From contig JAWXBR010000048.1 in assembly GCA_034440235.1 (NCBI GenBank), positions 1-54,011 of the forward strand: DNA of 54,011 nt. The letters are read 5' to 3'. The DNA is from JAWXBR01 sp034440235. Lineage in GTDB: Bacteria; Bacteroidota; Ignavibacteria; Kapaibacteriales; Kapaibacteriaceae. The translations under genes and the position numbers were made by a program. The notes under the pieces were generated by a model. That model did no database searches. It was given only the letters and a program-made list of their open reading frames with translations, and was not told the origin of the DNA. Numbering within the stretch: the stretch's first letter is position 1; each line of letters begins with the position of its first letter. This document shows positions 42,189 through 51,536 of this stretch, piece after piece.

Positions 42189-44477
42189 ATGCCCCTGGCC
42201 CTACGCCTTTCGTTCCTTACGCTCGCTTCAATTCTGTTGTTTGCTGCAAACGAGCCCCTTTCTGCATCCCCTTTACCGCCACCAGCCGGTGGTGTGATTT
42301 CTGGAGTGATCGAAGACTCTACGACGAAGGAGACGCTCGTAGGCGCAACGATTTCTGTGAAGGGCACACGCCTTGGTACGTACACAAATAAGGGCGGCTA
42401 CTTCTCGCTTTCAAATGTCCCCGCTGGAGACCGCATTATCGTTGTTTCGAGCATCGGCTATCTGCGCAAAGAGATCCCCATAAAAGTTGTGGAAGGGGGC
42501 TCGCAGAAGCTTAGGGTCGAGATGGTGCAAGCCAGCATCGACGCGCAAGAAGTTGCAGTTATAGCGGACAGAGAAGAAGACAAACGTCAGATAAACATCT
42601 CGCAAGTGAATATTCCGATGCAGCAGATTCAGTCGATGCGCATTGGCGGTGAGTCTGACATTTTTAGGGCGCTGCAGATGCTTCCAGGAGTGCTAACATC
42701 GTCGCAGATTTCGAGTGGACTCTATATCCGCGGTGGATCGCCAGATCAGAATCTTGTGCTACTCGATGGAATGACGGTATACAACCCAACACACCTGTTC
42801 GGATTTATTTCTGCGTTTAATAGCGACGCAGTAAAAGATGTCGATCTAATTAAAGGTGGGTTTCCGGCAGAGTTTGGTGGACGTATGTCTGCGGTTCTAA
42901 ATATCACGCAGAAGGATGGCAATCGCGATCGTGTTGAGGGTCTGATTGGCCTCGGACTTATCTCTTCGAGAGCGTCTATACAGGGTCCGTTAGGCAGCGG
43001 TTCGTGGTTCATCGGCGCACGTCGAACATACCTGGACCTCGTGCTTGGCCTTATTCCCGACGACCCGGCATCGCCGTTTCCGAACTTCAACTTTTATGAC
43101 ATCAATGCGAAGATCACTCAAAATCTTTCTGATGACGACAAGATTTCGCTGAGTGGATTTTTCACAAACGATGCGCTTTCGTTGGAGCAGCCCGGTCTGC
43201 TCTTTAACATCGGTATTGGAAACAGGGCAGGAGCACTTCGATGGTCGCACATTTACGGTGACGATTTGTTTAGTGTGGTGACGGTAAGTGGAAGCAGATA
43301 TCAGAACGGCTTCGATGGCAACAACTCTGGCTTCGAGTTCAGTATTGCAAACAGCATATTCGATTACAGCCTCAAAAGTGAATTCGAATGGTTTGCGTCC
43401 GATGCAATAACCGTTAAAACCGGCTACGAAGGAACGTTATACAATTTTACATACGAACAAAATTTCAGCGGAACTAACGAGCCGAATGCATCTCAAGCCG
43501 ACGCAGTGTTTAAACTCGATATATGGGATAATATTCATGCCGTATTTGGTCAGTTCAACTGGCAGGTCACCGACTTGTTATCCATGCAGGCCGGAATCCG
43601 CGGCAGTTACTGGTCTCTAAGCTCGACTACTACCGTCGACCCGCGCATGGCGCTTCGTTATCAACTCTTCGACGGTGTTGCAATTAAGGCCGCATGGGGA
43701 ATCTATCACCAGTACCTGCGCCTTGCTGCAGCACCAGACTTCTCGTTCTTTGATACGTGGTTGCCAACCGATATGACAGTGCCGGCAGGACGTTCCGACC
43801 ACTACATCTTTGCTGTCGAAACAAAGCCATTCGATAACATCACGCTAAACGTAGACTTATACTACAAGGTGCTTCGGAACATCAACGAGCTAAGATCTGG
43901 CGCAACGCGTACACGAAATGTAGATGAAGTCTTTTTTGTCGGAAATGGTGAAGCGTACGGTGCTGAGATATTTCTGCAAAAAAGTTCTGGACGTCTTACG
44001 GGATGGATTGGCTATGCACTTGGGTGGGTGAATGCGCGCTTCGATAGCGTGAATAGAGGTAACGAATTCAGGCCTAAGTACGACAGACGTCACGATTTTA
44101 AAGTCACCGCACTGTACGCATTGAGCGAACGGTGGGACCTCGGCGCATCGTTCATTTTTCAAACGGGACAGTCCTACACAGGTGCTACTTCGCAGCTTAA
44201 TGGCTCGATGCCCGATTGGGACAATGGAATAATAGTGACAATTCCTTCGCAGCGGTGGGGACTTCGTCTGCCTGCATCGCATCAACTAAACCTGAATGTA
44301 AACTACAAGACAACATTATTCGAATTGCCTTTCATGATTATGCTGGATGTGTACAACGTCTATTCGCGGCGTGACATCTGGTTCCGATTCTACGACACTT
44401 CCAAAGAGGTGCCTACCGTAACCGATGTTCGGTTGCTTCCAATTCTCCCCACAATTTCATTCGAACTAAAATTCTGA
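42189..44477 (+). CDS. TonB-dependent receptor with carboxypeptidase-regulatory-like domain
   Basis: A 762-residue outer membrane receptor. Signal peptide at 1-26 (LTLASILLFAANEPLSA), a CarbopepD-regulatory-like domain at about 35-115 (GVIEDSTTKETLVGATISVKG, KGGYFSLSNVPAG), a plug (FRALQMLPGV, GLYIRGGSPDQNLVLLDGMTVY, KGGFPAEFGGRMSAVLNI), and a 22-strand-type barrel to the C-terminal aromatic ISFELKF. Its TGA overlaps the DUF4249 lipoprotein start (TGATG), the usual order for this receptor type. It differs in ligand class from the receptor at 219-2546, whose plug and partner are unrelated in detail. Confidence 0.93.
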   Translation: MPLALRLSFLTLASILLFAANEPLSASPLPPPAGGVISGVIEDSTTKETLVGATISVKGTRLGTYTNKGGYFSLSNVPAGDRIIVVSSIGYLRKEIPIKVVEGGSQKLRVEMVQASIDAQEVAVIADREEDKRQINISQVNIPMQQIQSMRIGGESDIFRALQMLPGVLTSSQISSGLYIRGGSPDQNLVLLDGMTVYNPTHLFGFISAFNSDAVKDVDLIKGGFPAEFGGRMSAVLNITQKDGNRDRVEGLIGLGLISSRASIQGPLGSGSWFIGARRTYLDLVLGLIPDDPASPFPNFNFYDINAKITQNLSDDDKISLSGFFTNDALSLEQPGLLFNIGIGNRAGALRWSHIYGDDLFSVVTVSGSRYQNGFDGNNSGFEFSIANSIFDYSLKSEFEWFASDAITVKTGYEGTLYNFTYEQNFSGTNEPNASQADAVFKLDIWDNIHAVFGQFNWQVTDLLSMQAGIRGSYWSLSSTTTVDPRMALRYQLFDGVAIKAAWGIYHQYLRLAAAPDFSFFDTWLPTDMTVPAGRSDHYIFAVETKPFDNITLNVDLYYKVLRNINELRSGATRTRNVDEVFFVGNGEAYGAEIFLQKSSGRLTGWIGYALGWVNARFDSVNRGNEFRPKYDRRHDFKVTALYALSERWDLGASFIFQTGQSYTGATSQLNGSMPDWDNGIIVTIPSQRWGLRLPASHQLNLNVNYKTTLFELPFMIMLDVYNVYSRRDIWFRFYDTSKEVPTVTDVRLLPILPTISFELKF

Positions 44478-45343
44478 TGTACCTACGTTTAATCTCTGGC
44501 ATCGTACTATGCCTATTGCTTTTATCCTGTGAAGACCCCGTTCCAACGGGTGACTATGTACCTGAGATTGTAGTGAACGCACTCCTGTTTGTCGAACAGC
44601 CAATCTCAAACATCACATTGCATCGGTCGCAACCCATTCTCGATACGTTCAAACTTGCTACAGCCTCGATTCGTAACGCAGTTATTACGATAGAAACAGA
44701 CAGTCTTACGTTGCCGCTCGAGTTTGTCGACGATACGACAGGTGGTTTCTACCGTGCCATCGATACATCATACAAAGTACGTCCGCTCACCACATACCGT
44801 CTACGCGTTCAAGTCGACGGCAAGACGGTAACTGGTACAACTACCACACCAATTGCGTTCTCATTTATAGATCCACCAAAGGACACCCTTAATTATCCGG
44901 GCAAGGAAAAAGAGACGCAGTTGTACGATTCGTTATATGTCCGTTGGACACCAGTCGCACCCGCACAAGAGTACGTTCCAGGCATTGTGAATCTCGATAC
45001 CACGAACTATGGCATCTACCTAACTCCACCAACAGACGAAGCCAACGAACGCCTGCGCGACGACGAGTTCGACGAGGGTACGCGACTGAATGGTGAACGA
45101 GCGCGGTACGCGTTTGCTCAGACAACGTCAATACCAACAGTATGGCGCGTGTTTAAATGGTACGGACGCAATGAACTGGTTATCTATGCAGGCGAGAAGA
45201 ACTTTGTAAACTGGTTTAGACAAGTCGGATTTGGAAGCCGTTCATCGTTGAACTTTAACTTTACCAGTGTCGAAGGTGGCGTTGGTGTGTTCGGTGCAGC
45301 TTCAGTGATACGCCACTCGGTGTTTCTGAAGAAGAAGCAATAA
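44477..45343 (+). CDS. DUF4249-type lipoprotein partner of the TonB receptor
   Basis: A 288-residue lipoprotein: signal LISGIVLCLLLLSC with lipobox LLSC at Cys 18, then a beta-rich N-terminal domain (PEIVVNALLFVEQPISNITLHRS, AVITIETDSLTLPLEF, YRLRVQVDGKTVTGTT). This is the pattern of DUF4249 proteins, which in Bacteroidota follow TonB receptors of this type. Probably membrane-anchored in the periplasm or at the surface and involved in the same uptake. It is coupled by TGATG to the receptor and converges, 2 bp apart, with dacB on the other strand. Confidence 0.82.
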   Translation: MYLRLISGIVLCLLLLSCEDPVPTGDYVPEIVVNALLFVEQPISNITLHRSQPILDTFKLATASIRNAVITIETDSLTLPLEFVDDTTGGFYRAIDTSYKVRPLTTYRLRVQVDGKTVTGTTTTPIAFSFIDPPKDTLNYPGKEKETQLYDSLYVRWTPVAPAQEYVPGIVNLDTTNYGIYLTPPTDEANERLRDDEFDEGTRLNGERARYAFAQTTSIPTVWRVFKWYGRNELVIYAGEKNFVNWFRQVGFGSRSSLNFNFTSVEGGVGVFGAASVIRHSVFLKKKQ

Positions 45344-45345
45344 CC

Positions 45346-46908
45346 TTAAGGCTTGCGTGAAAAGCTCGCCAGCCGCATACAGACGAGGTCCTGTAGGTTC
45401 TGCGCCATTGCCGTTGGCACAACAACATTGCCAAGCATAATGGCTACAGCAAATGGCTCGCCATCGCGCGTTGTGACATATCCTGCCAGCGTCGACACAT
45501 TATTCATCGAACCTGTTTTTGCACGAACAGCACGCTCTGCTCTTGTTCCAACAAGTCTGCGGCGCAGGGTGCCCGTTTCACCAGGCGCTGCAAGCGACGC
45601 ATAGTAAGGGGCAAAGAGGGGGCCACGGTGCATGGTGCTGAGAAGTGCTGCAAGCTGACGTGGCGTGCAAAGATTCAGTCGCGATAATCCCGAGCCATCG
45701 ACGATGGTTAGATCGGACGTTGCAATGCCTGACTTCTGCGTCCATTGACGTACAACCTCAGCCCCTTTTTCAAAAGACCCTTCACCACCAATGTCGTGTC
45801 CAAGTGTTTTGAACAACATTTCGGCACCGAGATTATGACTCTGATGGTTTATCACAGAAATGAGCTGTGACATGGGTGGCGATGAAACTTCTGCAAGCAG
45901 TTTGTAGCGGTCGTATTCGAGTGGGTCGTTCCAGTCGTCTACGTCTACACTCGCACCACGAAATCGTATGCCCTTGCGGACAAGTGCGTCTTTAAACAAG
46001 CTTACAAAGTACATCGTCGGGTTTTCGATGCTGACGTGCGAGCTTAACGTATCGAATGGTGTCTTAGTCGATATCGAACCAACGAGATCTATCGTGTTCG
46101 AACGAAAATCGCGCTGCGGACTTACCGATGTTACGCCTGAGCTGTCGACGCTACGCAATGCGGTAATTACGCGGACATAGTCGGTGGGCGGCACAACACG
46201 AATTGTTGGTACATCGAGCAGACCTGAAAGAGGCAGGATGTTCAGGTGCACCGAGTTGTCCATGATGGCAAGTCCGTTCACCTGCGCAGCATACGAATAC
46301 ACCAGATCGTCCCACGACCATCCCGGGGCGTAGGCCTCATCGTCGAACACATCGTCATCACCAATCAGGTTGCCCTTGATGCTTTGTATACCGAGCGAGT
46401 CGAGTACATCTGCCCACGCGTCTAACATTGTCTCCGGAGCACGTCCGAACGGTCGACTCCACGACGGGTCGCCCCCGCCGCGAATAATGATGTTGCCTTC
46501 GAACTCGCCGTTGCTTTTTACCTTGCCATCGAGATACAACGATGTACGCATGGTGTAATCCGCACCAAGCAGCGTGAGTGCAGCAGCCGTTGTAAACAGT
46601 TTCTGTGTCGAGGCAGGCGTGAAGTATTTGTCCGCGTCGTGCTGATAAATAATCTCACCCGTCTCGAGAGCCACAACACTAATTCCTAGCGTTGCACCAT
46701 GCCATTCGGGTGCATCAACCAATGCATCGATATCGGTTTGCAATTCTCGCAGTGCTTGAAGACGTGCCGTTCGACGCACGCTGTCGCCTGCGATAACCTT
46801 GTCGGGTCGAACCTGCGCCGATGCATCGAACGCATAGATCACGCACAATGCAGTAAAAAATGCAGTGAACAATGCTCCTAACAATGATTTTGGTAACGCG
46901 AACTTCAT
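45346..46908 (-). CDS. dacB: D-alanyl-D-alanine carboxypeptidase/endopeptidase (PBP4 family)
   Basis: A periplasmic penicillin-binding protein of peptidase family S13 that trims or cleaves peptidoglycan cross-links. The 520-residue protein has a signal peptide (TAFFTALCVIYAFDASAQ), SxxK in TPASTQKLFTT (Ser100, Lys103), the SxN motif in SHNLGAEMLFK, and KTG in VRAKTGSMNNVSTLAGYV. It is the second member of this family in the window and lacks the Lys/Arg-rich tail of the one fused to MiaA. Its ATG overlaps the RdgB-CMD stop by 4 bp; it is the last gene of the operon. Confidence 0.95.
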   Translation of the reverse strand: MKFALPKSLLGALFTAFFTALCVIYAFDASAQVRPDKVIAGDSVRRTARLQALRELQTDIDALVDAPEWHGATLGISVVALETGEIIYQHDADKYFTPASTQKLFTTAAALTLLGADYTMRTSLYLDGKVKSNGEFEGNIIIRGGGDPSWSRPFGRAPETMLDAWADVLDSLGIQSIKGNLIGDDDVFDDEAYAPGWSWDDLVYSYAAQVNGLAIMDNSVHLNILPLSGLLDVPTIRVVPPTDYVRVITALRSVDSSGVTSVSPQRDFRSNTIDLVGSISTKTPFDTLSSHVSIENPTMYFVSLFKDALVRKGIRFRGASVDVDDWNDPLEYDRYKLLAEVSSPPMSQLISVINHQSHNLGAEMLFKTLGHDIGGEGSFEKGAEVVRQWTQKSGIATSDLTIVDGSGLSRLNLCTPRQLAALLSTMHRGPLFAPYYASLAAPGETGTLRRRLVGTRAERAVRAKTGSMNNVSTLAGYVTTRDGEPFAVAIMLGNVVVPTAMAQNLQDLVCMRLASFSRKP

Positions 46909-48182
46909 ATCGAGACAGATTCCATAATCGTATGAGAATCCTTACACCTCGGCTCCGTGATTGAACGAATTGCATCGGCATGATGCGCTGAGACATACTC
47001 TGTTACAACGTCTATGCATAGCGCTAGATCTTCTTCGGTGGCTCCTGCGAGAAGTGCTCCACGGACATGTGAATATAGCTGTGTGTTTCGCTCTGTGGCC
47101 GCGAGAACCGCAACAACGCACAATTCGCGGGTTACAATGTCGAGTCCGGGACGCGACAGCGTCTTGCCATAGCCCTCTACAATCATCCACTCACGCAGGT
47201 CAGGTGACACTTCTTCTAATCGAGCCATGAGTTTGTCGTACACGTTGCCGTAAACAACTTTACAAAGTTTTGTGCCACGATCGCGAAACACTTGCACATC
47301 AAAAGGCTCTGAATGATCTGGTAAGGGGCTGCCAAGTATCTTCGAACACTCGTCGACTACCACCACGAGTCCGTCGAGTGCCGCTGGATACCCTGCAAAC
47401 AAATACGTCTGCAACACAGCTTCGTAAACGCACGTTGCATCTTGTGTTGTCGTTACAGCATTTCTTGTAGCAGATCGAAGTAACGCTTCGTTGTTCCTTA
47501 CTGCAGCAATCGCTGCCTGCATGAGAAACAGGCGCTGTGGTGGACTCGAAGACATCGACGACGTCATGTTGTTCATCAACGACGTAAACGCTTTAGAACG
47601 ATGGCTGTACATGTGCTTATCGTCGGCTGTCATTTCGCCGAACGTATGCATGTCGCCATCTGGCACAAACAATGCGTCGTATCCAAAGCCATGCTTGCCG
47701 CGTTCCGACGTGGCGAGCAGACCCTTTACCGACCCTTCCCCGAAGACAGTGCGCTGTCCGTCGGTGTAACACAGCACACATCTGAACGAAGCAGTGCGAT
47801 CTGTGCTGGCAGCGATGTCAGGCGTCGGTGTGGTGGTGCGTGTTTCAGCGAGCGCCGCGAGAAGCTTTGCGCGATTAGAAGCATCGGTGGCGTTGGGTCC
47901 GGAGTATCGTGCGCTGTACACGCCTGGTGCGCCGTGAAGGGCGTCGACTTCGAGTCCACTGTCATCGGCGATAACGGGCAGGCCCGTCTGCTCGTACACA
48001 GCGAGTGCCTTGATGTAGGCATTTTCTTCGAAGGTATGTCCCGTTTCGTCAATGTCAAACGGTGTGTCGACTTCGTTCCAAGCCACAAGTGTTGTGTCGG
48101 CTCCCGCACGCTCTGCGAGCTGACGGAGTTCGTCGACTTTATGTGTGTTCGACGTTGCGATGACGATGCGGGGTGGGAGCAT
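46905..48182 (-). CDS. rdgB-CMD: fusion: dITP/XTP pyrophosphatase (RdgB/HAM1) + carboxymuconolactone decarboxylase-like domain
   Basis: One 425-residue frame. Residues 1-205 are RdgB, which removes non-canonical purine triphosphates: IATSNTHKVDEL, GHTFEENAYIKAL, ADDSGLEVDALHGAPGVYSARYSG, GKHGFGYDALFVP, SHRSKAF. Residues about 215-410 are a CMD/AhpD-superfamily region (VYEAVLQTYLFAGYPAALDGL, and later TRELCVVAVLAATERNTQLYSHVRGALLAGATEEDL). The CxxC peroxidatic pair of AhpD is absent, so redox activity is doubtful. The linker is short and Ser/Met-rich (NNMTSSMSSSPPQ). Neither half looks damaged. It overlaps both neighbours: TAATG with the aminotransferase, ATGA with dacB. Confidence 0.88.
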   Translation of the reverse strand: MLPPRIVIATSNTHKVDELRQLAERAGADTTLVAWNEVDTPFDIDETGHTFEENAYIKALAVYEQTGLPVIADDSGLEVDALHGAPGVYSARYSGPNATDASNRAKLLAALAETRTTTPTPDIAASTDRTASFRCVLCYTDGQRTVFGEGSVKGLLATSERGKHGFGYDALFVPDGDMHTFGEMTADDKHMYSHRSKAFTSLMNNMTSSMSSSPPQRLFLMQAAIAAVRNNEALLRSATRNAVTTTQDATCVYEAVLQTYLFAGYPAALDGLVVVVDECSKILGSPLPDHSEPFDVQVFRDRGTKLCKVVYGNVYDKLMARLEEVSPDLREWMIVEGYGKTLSRPGLDIVTRELCVVAVLAATERNTQLYSHVRGALLAGATEEDLALCIDVVTEYVSAHHADAIRSITEPRCKDSHTIMESVSI

Positions 48183-49336
48183 TAATTTGCGAAGTGGCGT
48201 GTGTTTTCTGAGTGAACGAAGGGTAGGACGTCATCGATTGCGTTAAACAATTCCAGTATGTCGCGTTTAGTGATTGAGCCGCAGGTGCCAATGCGCACCA
48301 TCGTTCCGCCCAGGTGGTCTTGTCCGTCGGCGACAACAATTGCGTGACGTTCGAATAACAACGATCGGAATTTATCGGCCTGTGAAGAAATACCTTGTAA
48401 ACCGGAATGCTGTGGTACTGCTTGTGAACCAGATGGCGAAAGAATTACTGGCGTTACGGCGTGTGACGTACCGTCGCCGAACACAGAAAGCCCACGGTCG
48501 CGGATGCCTTCTTGCAGTGTGTGTGAAACGTCGGCGTGACGTTTCCAGACAGCGGGTAATCCTTCGTTCAGGATGAATTCTAAGGCAACTTCGAGCGATC
48601 GTACCAGCGTTACGGGGGGCGTCCAGGTAAACAGTCCGTTCTTCAGATCCTTCAGCACTGTTGCAAGGCTCTGCGTATAGACAGAAGCAGGGGTGTTGCG
48701 AATGTGTTCCTGTGCGCGTTGCGAGACGCTAACACAAGCGAGTCCGGGTGGACACATCAGTCCTTTCTGAATGCCTGACACGACAAGGTCGAGGTCCCAT
48801 GCGTCACACTCCAGTTCGTGAATGCCGAGGCTTGCAATGGCATCGACACCAATGAGTATGTTGGGTGACTGTGCTCGTACGACCGACGCAATGGTTTGAA
48901 CATCGAGGGCAACACCTGTTGAAGTCTCGCCATGTACCATCCAGATTGCAGTGGCATGTGGCGTGTCATCGAGTGCTTTTGCAACAGCATCGGCAGTGAT
49001 GGTTTCGCCCCAAGGCACTTCGAGCGTATGAGGCACGATGCCATGTGTACGCATGATGTCAGCGATGCGCGCACCAAATCGTCCGTGTACTAGCACAATG
49101 CCATGCTCACCAGCACGCATCGTCGACGATATCGCGGCTTCGATACCCGTCATGCCACTACCTGCAAGCACTGCGACGGGCTGTGATGTGTTATAAACAG
49201 ATTTAAGATATTTCCACACACGTTGCGAACACGCTATAAAGTCCTCGGACCTGTGATGCATCGGCGGTTCGGCGCCGGCTGCGAGGATGGCGTCGGGGAC
49301 GCGAACCGGACCCGGCGTGTAGAGACGCTGCATCAT
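48182..49336 (-). CDS. class V aminotransferase (alanine-glyoxylate/serine-pyruvate or phosphoserine type)
   Basis: A 384-residue PLP enzyme. The PLP Lys is in VVSGIQKGLMCPPGLACVSV, the cofactor Asp in IGVDAIASLG, the early signature is RLYTPGPVRVPDAIL, AGSGMTGIEAAI binds the phosphate, and HGETSTGVALDV follows. This group covers serine-glyoxylate, alanine-glyoxylate and, in several anaerobic and deep-branching lineages, SerC-type phosphoserine aminotransferases, so the substrate is open. ATG 49336 (or 49333, the next codon) overlaps the methyltransferase stop. The frame is open further upstream but homology begins here. Confidence 0.9.
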   Translation of the reverse strand: MMQRLYTPGPVRVPDAILAAGAEPPMHHRSEDFIACSQRVWKYLKSVYNTSQPVAVLAGSGMTGIEAAISSTMRAGEHGIVLVHGRFGARIADIMRTHGIVPHTLEVPWGETITADAVAKALDDTPHATAIWMVHGETSTGVALDVQTIASVVRAQSPNILIGVDAIASLGIHELECDAWDLDLVVSGIQKGLMCPPGLACVSVSQRAQEHIRNTPASVYTQSLATVLKDLKNGLFTWTPPVTLVRSLEVALEFILNEGLPAVWKRHADVSHTLQEGIRDRGLSVFGDGTSHAVTPVILSPSGSQAVPQHSGLQGISSQADKFRSLLFERHAIVVADGQDHLGGTMVRIGTCGSITKRDILELFNAIDDVLPFVHSENTRHFAN

Positions 49337-50100
49337 GATCGACTCGCTTCGTACATCAACAGCGATGCAGCAATTGCGGCATTCAACGATTCTGTGCCGT
49401 TTCCGCCCGGGATAGTGATGCGAAGTGTACATGCATCGAGTACACGTTCACTAACGCCGTGTGCTTCTGAGCCAATGACAAGACATAATTGTTCGGCGTT
49501 GTGCAACGATTCGGGCGGTTCGCCACCGACAAGTACCGCTGCTGCAGTTGTATATGCAGCAAGTTCAGATTGAAGGGTGCTGACTACGTCGAGGCCACGG
49601 ACAACATTCATGCGAAACAGTGCACCCGCGGCGGAGCGAACAACCTTCGTGTTGTACACATCAGCGCAGCCCTTGCCAAGCAATACATCAGAGAAGCCAA
49701 ACCATGCAGCCGACCGAATAATAGAGCCAACGTTTCCCGGATCTGAAACACCGTCGAGCACTACGACACGACTACCTAATGGCTGCTCTTCCTTGAATGC
49801 TACAACAGCAAGAATGTCCTGTGGCGTTGTCGAATCGGACATGATTGCCATATCGGTTGGCGTAGCCTCATACAACGTTGCACTTTTACCTGTCAACTCC
49901 ATCGCAAGCTTCACTGTAGCGTCGCTTGCATTGTCAGCAACCACCACCGATTCAATCTGCATTCGCGAGTGTTGCAAATCTCTGCATACACGCACACCTT
50001 CGGCAACGAAGAGCTTTAACTCGTTGCGTTCAGACGCATGGTGCAGTGAGCGCACGACGTTTCGTAGCTTATGCGGAAGGATTAAGGGGCTGGCATTCAT
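49333..50100 (-). CDS. SpoU/TrmH-family RNA 2'-O-ribose methyltransferase
   Basis: A 255-residue SAM-dependent knotted methyltransferase acting on rRNA or tRNA. N-terminal substrate-binding domain (residues 1-90, LKLFVAEGVRVCRDL), then SPOUT motifs VVLDGVSDPGNVGSIIRSAAWFG, LVIGSEAHGVS, and ITIPGGNGTESLNAAIAASLLMYE. Closest in style to RlmB/TsnR-like rRNA enzymes. ATG 50100 is preferred over GTG 50124 because a -7 promoter box lies between them. First gene of the four-gene overlapping operon. Confidence 0.9.
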   Translation of the reverse strand: MNASPLILPHKLRNVVRSLHHASERNELKLFVAEGVRVCRDLQHSRMQIESVVVADNASDATVKLAMELTGKSATLYEATPTDMAIMSDSTTPQDILAVVAFKEEQPLGSRVVVLDGVSDPGNVGSIIRSAAWFGFSDVLLGKGCADVYNTKVVRSAAGALFRMNVVRGLDVVSTLQSELAAYTTAAAVLVGGEPPESLHNAEQLCLVIGSEAHGVSERVLDACTLRITIPGGNGTESLNAAIAASLLMYEASRS

Positions 50101-50108
50101 ATACTTGA

Positions 50109-50116
50109 CAAAGATA
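50109..50116 (-). promoter_or_regulatory. -7 promoter box for the TrmH-rdgB-dacB operon
   Basis: The minus strand reads TATCTTTG, a perfect TAnnTTTG, 8 nt before ATG 50100. The mRNA leader would be a few bases at most. It also rules against the upstream GTG start. Confidence 0.6.
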
Positions 50117-50135
50117 AGACTCACAGGGGGCGTTC

Positions 50136-51497
50136 ATGCGATTGATGAAGGAGCTATTGAAGCATAAGCGTGATGGCCACGCTTGGACCGAGCACGAGAT
50201 AGACGGCTTTGTGCATGGCGTTGTACAGGGCACCGTATCGGATGCACAAGCTGCTGCGTTCCTTATGGCCGTGTGTATCAAGGGTATGGATGCACACGAA
50301 ACAGCAGCACTCACGCTGTCCATGGCACGCAATGGCGAAGAAGTGCCACGCGGCGTAACATCACGCAAGACCATCGACAAACACTCCACAGGTGGCGTCG
50401 GCGATAAAGTCTCCATCCTCCTTGCACCTATTGCCGTGGCATGCGGCTTGAGCGTACCGATGATAAGTGGACGCGGACTGGGTCACACCGGAGGCACGCT
50501 CGACAAACTCGAAAGTGTGCTCGGATTTCGTACGCAACTCGAGATGCCAGAGCTCACATCGTTGCTTCAAACGAATCACCTCTTCATGGCTGGACAGACT
50601 CGCAACCTCGCCCCTGCCGATCGCATTCTGTATGCACTGCGCGACGTAACCGGCACAGTCGAGAATATCACCTTGCTTACTGCTTCGATTCTCAGCAAGA
50701 AACTTGCAGAAGGGCTCGACGGACTCGTCATGGACATGAAGGTTGGCAACGGAGCATTTATGCCTTCTCTCGAAGGTGCCCACCGCCTTGCCGAAAGCAT
50801 CCACAGCGTTTGCAAAGAAGTAGGTTTGCCCGTCTCATTTGTCTTTACACGCATGGACCAGCCACTCGGAAGCTCCATTGGTAACTGGCTCGAAATGGTT
50901 GAAGCAGAAGAAGCGCTTCGCAGCACAGTCGTTCAGGAGGGGTCGCTTCGCGATGCAGTGAGCGGGCAGGGGTCGCTTCGCGAAGGGGCTTCGCCAGAAC
51001 TCATCGAAGTAACGGTTGCACTTGCATCGCAGATGTTGTTGCTGGGTGGAGTGGTGAACGATGTTGATGAAGCCGTTGCACGAGTTAACGAAGTTTGGAA
51101 TTCAGGTCAGGCACATGATGCATTTCATGCGATGATTCGTGCGCAGGGCGGGGACTGGGACGCTAGTGTCGAGCACTACAGACCCTTTCGGCCCCTTACC
51201 GTATGTGCCGATGCTGATGGGTGGGTGGCGGGGTTACACGCACGTGAGTTAGGGTTGGCAGCGCTGCATGCGGGAGCGGGACGACTGCGCGAGTCTGACG
51301 ACATTGATCATGTCGCGGGTATCGTGTTGCACAAGCACGTTGGCGATAGGGTCGCGAAAGGTGATGTATTAGCAGAAGTGTATGCGCGTGACGCCGTTAA
51401 ACTCGAAGAACTTGCACGCAGTATGAAAGTACTTTGTGAAATAACAACGGCCCCTGTTGAACAGGAGCCGTCGGTAATAATCGATGTTTGGACGTAG
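50136..51497 (+). CDS. pdp: pyrimidine-nucleoside (thymidine) phosphorylase
   Basis: Cleaves pyrimidine nucleosides with phosphate for salvage. The 453-residue protein carries the family signature SGRGLGHTGGTLDKLES, KHSTGGVGDKVS for phosphate, and the C-terminal GIVLHKHVGDRVAKGDVLAEVYA domain. Compared with familiar homologues there is an extra stretch of roughly 20 residues after WLEMVEAEEAL (EGSLRDAVSGQGSLREGASP), coded by a 30-bp tandem repeat. Just before the stop a hairpin (ACGGCCCCTGT with ACAGGAGCCGT, one mismatch) could act in termination. ATG 50136 or 50145 could be the start. Confidence 0.93.
   Translation: MRLMKELLKHKRDGHAWTEHEIDGFVHGVVQGTVSDAQAAAFLMAVCIKGMDAHETAALTLSMARNGEEVPRGVTSRKTIDKHSTGGVGDKVSILLAPIAVACGLSVPMISGRGLGHTGGTLDKLESVLGFRTQLEMPELTSLLQTNHLFMAGQTRNLAPADRILYALRDVTGTVENITLLTASILSKKLAEGLDGLVMDMKVGNGAFMPSLEGAHRLAESIHSVCKEVGLPVSFVFTRMDQPLGSSIGNWLEMVEAEEALRSTVVQEGSLRDAVSGQGSLREGASPELIEVTVALASQMLLLGGVVNDVDEAVARVNEVWNSGQAHDAFHAMIRAQGGDWDASVEHYRPFRPLTVCADADGWVAGLHARELGLAALHAGAGRLRESDDIDHVAGIVLHKHVGDRVAKGDVLAEVYARDAVKLEELARSMKVLCEITTAPVEQEPSVIIDVWT
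50938..50995 (+). repeat. 30-bp tandem duplication inside pdp
   Basis: AGGGGTCGCTTCGCGA occurs at 50938-50953 and 50968-50983; a third, shortened version, AGGGGCTTCGCC, starts at 50984 and includes one AAGGGGC heptamer. The unit codes ten residues (EGSLRDAVSG then QGSLREGASP), so the frame is kept. Confidence 0.85.
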
Positions 51498-51536
51498 ATG
51501 GAATGATGCGAGTGGTCGACCACTACAGAGGTGGGA

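Noticed and set aside
51449..51473. Strong hairpin at the end of pdp as an intrinsic terminator
   Set aside because: The stem is good, but it is inside coding sequence and lacks a following T-run, so it is mentioned only within the gene entry.
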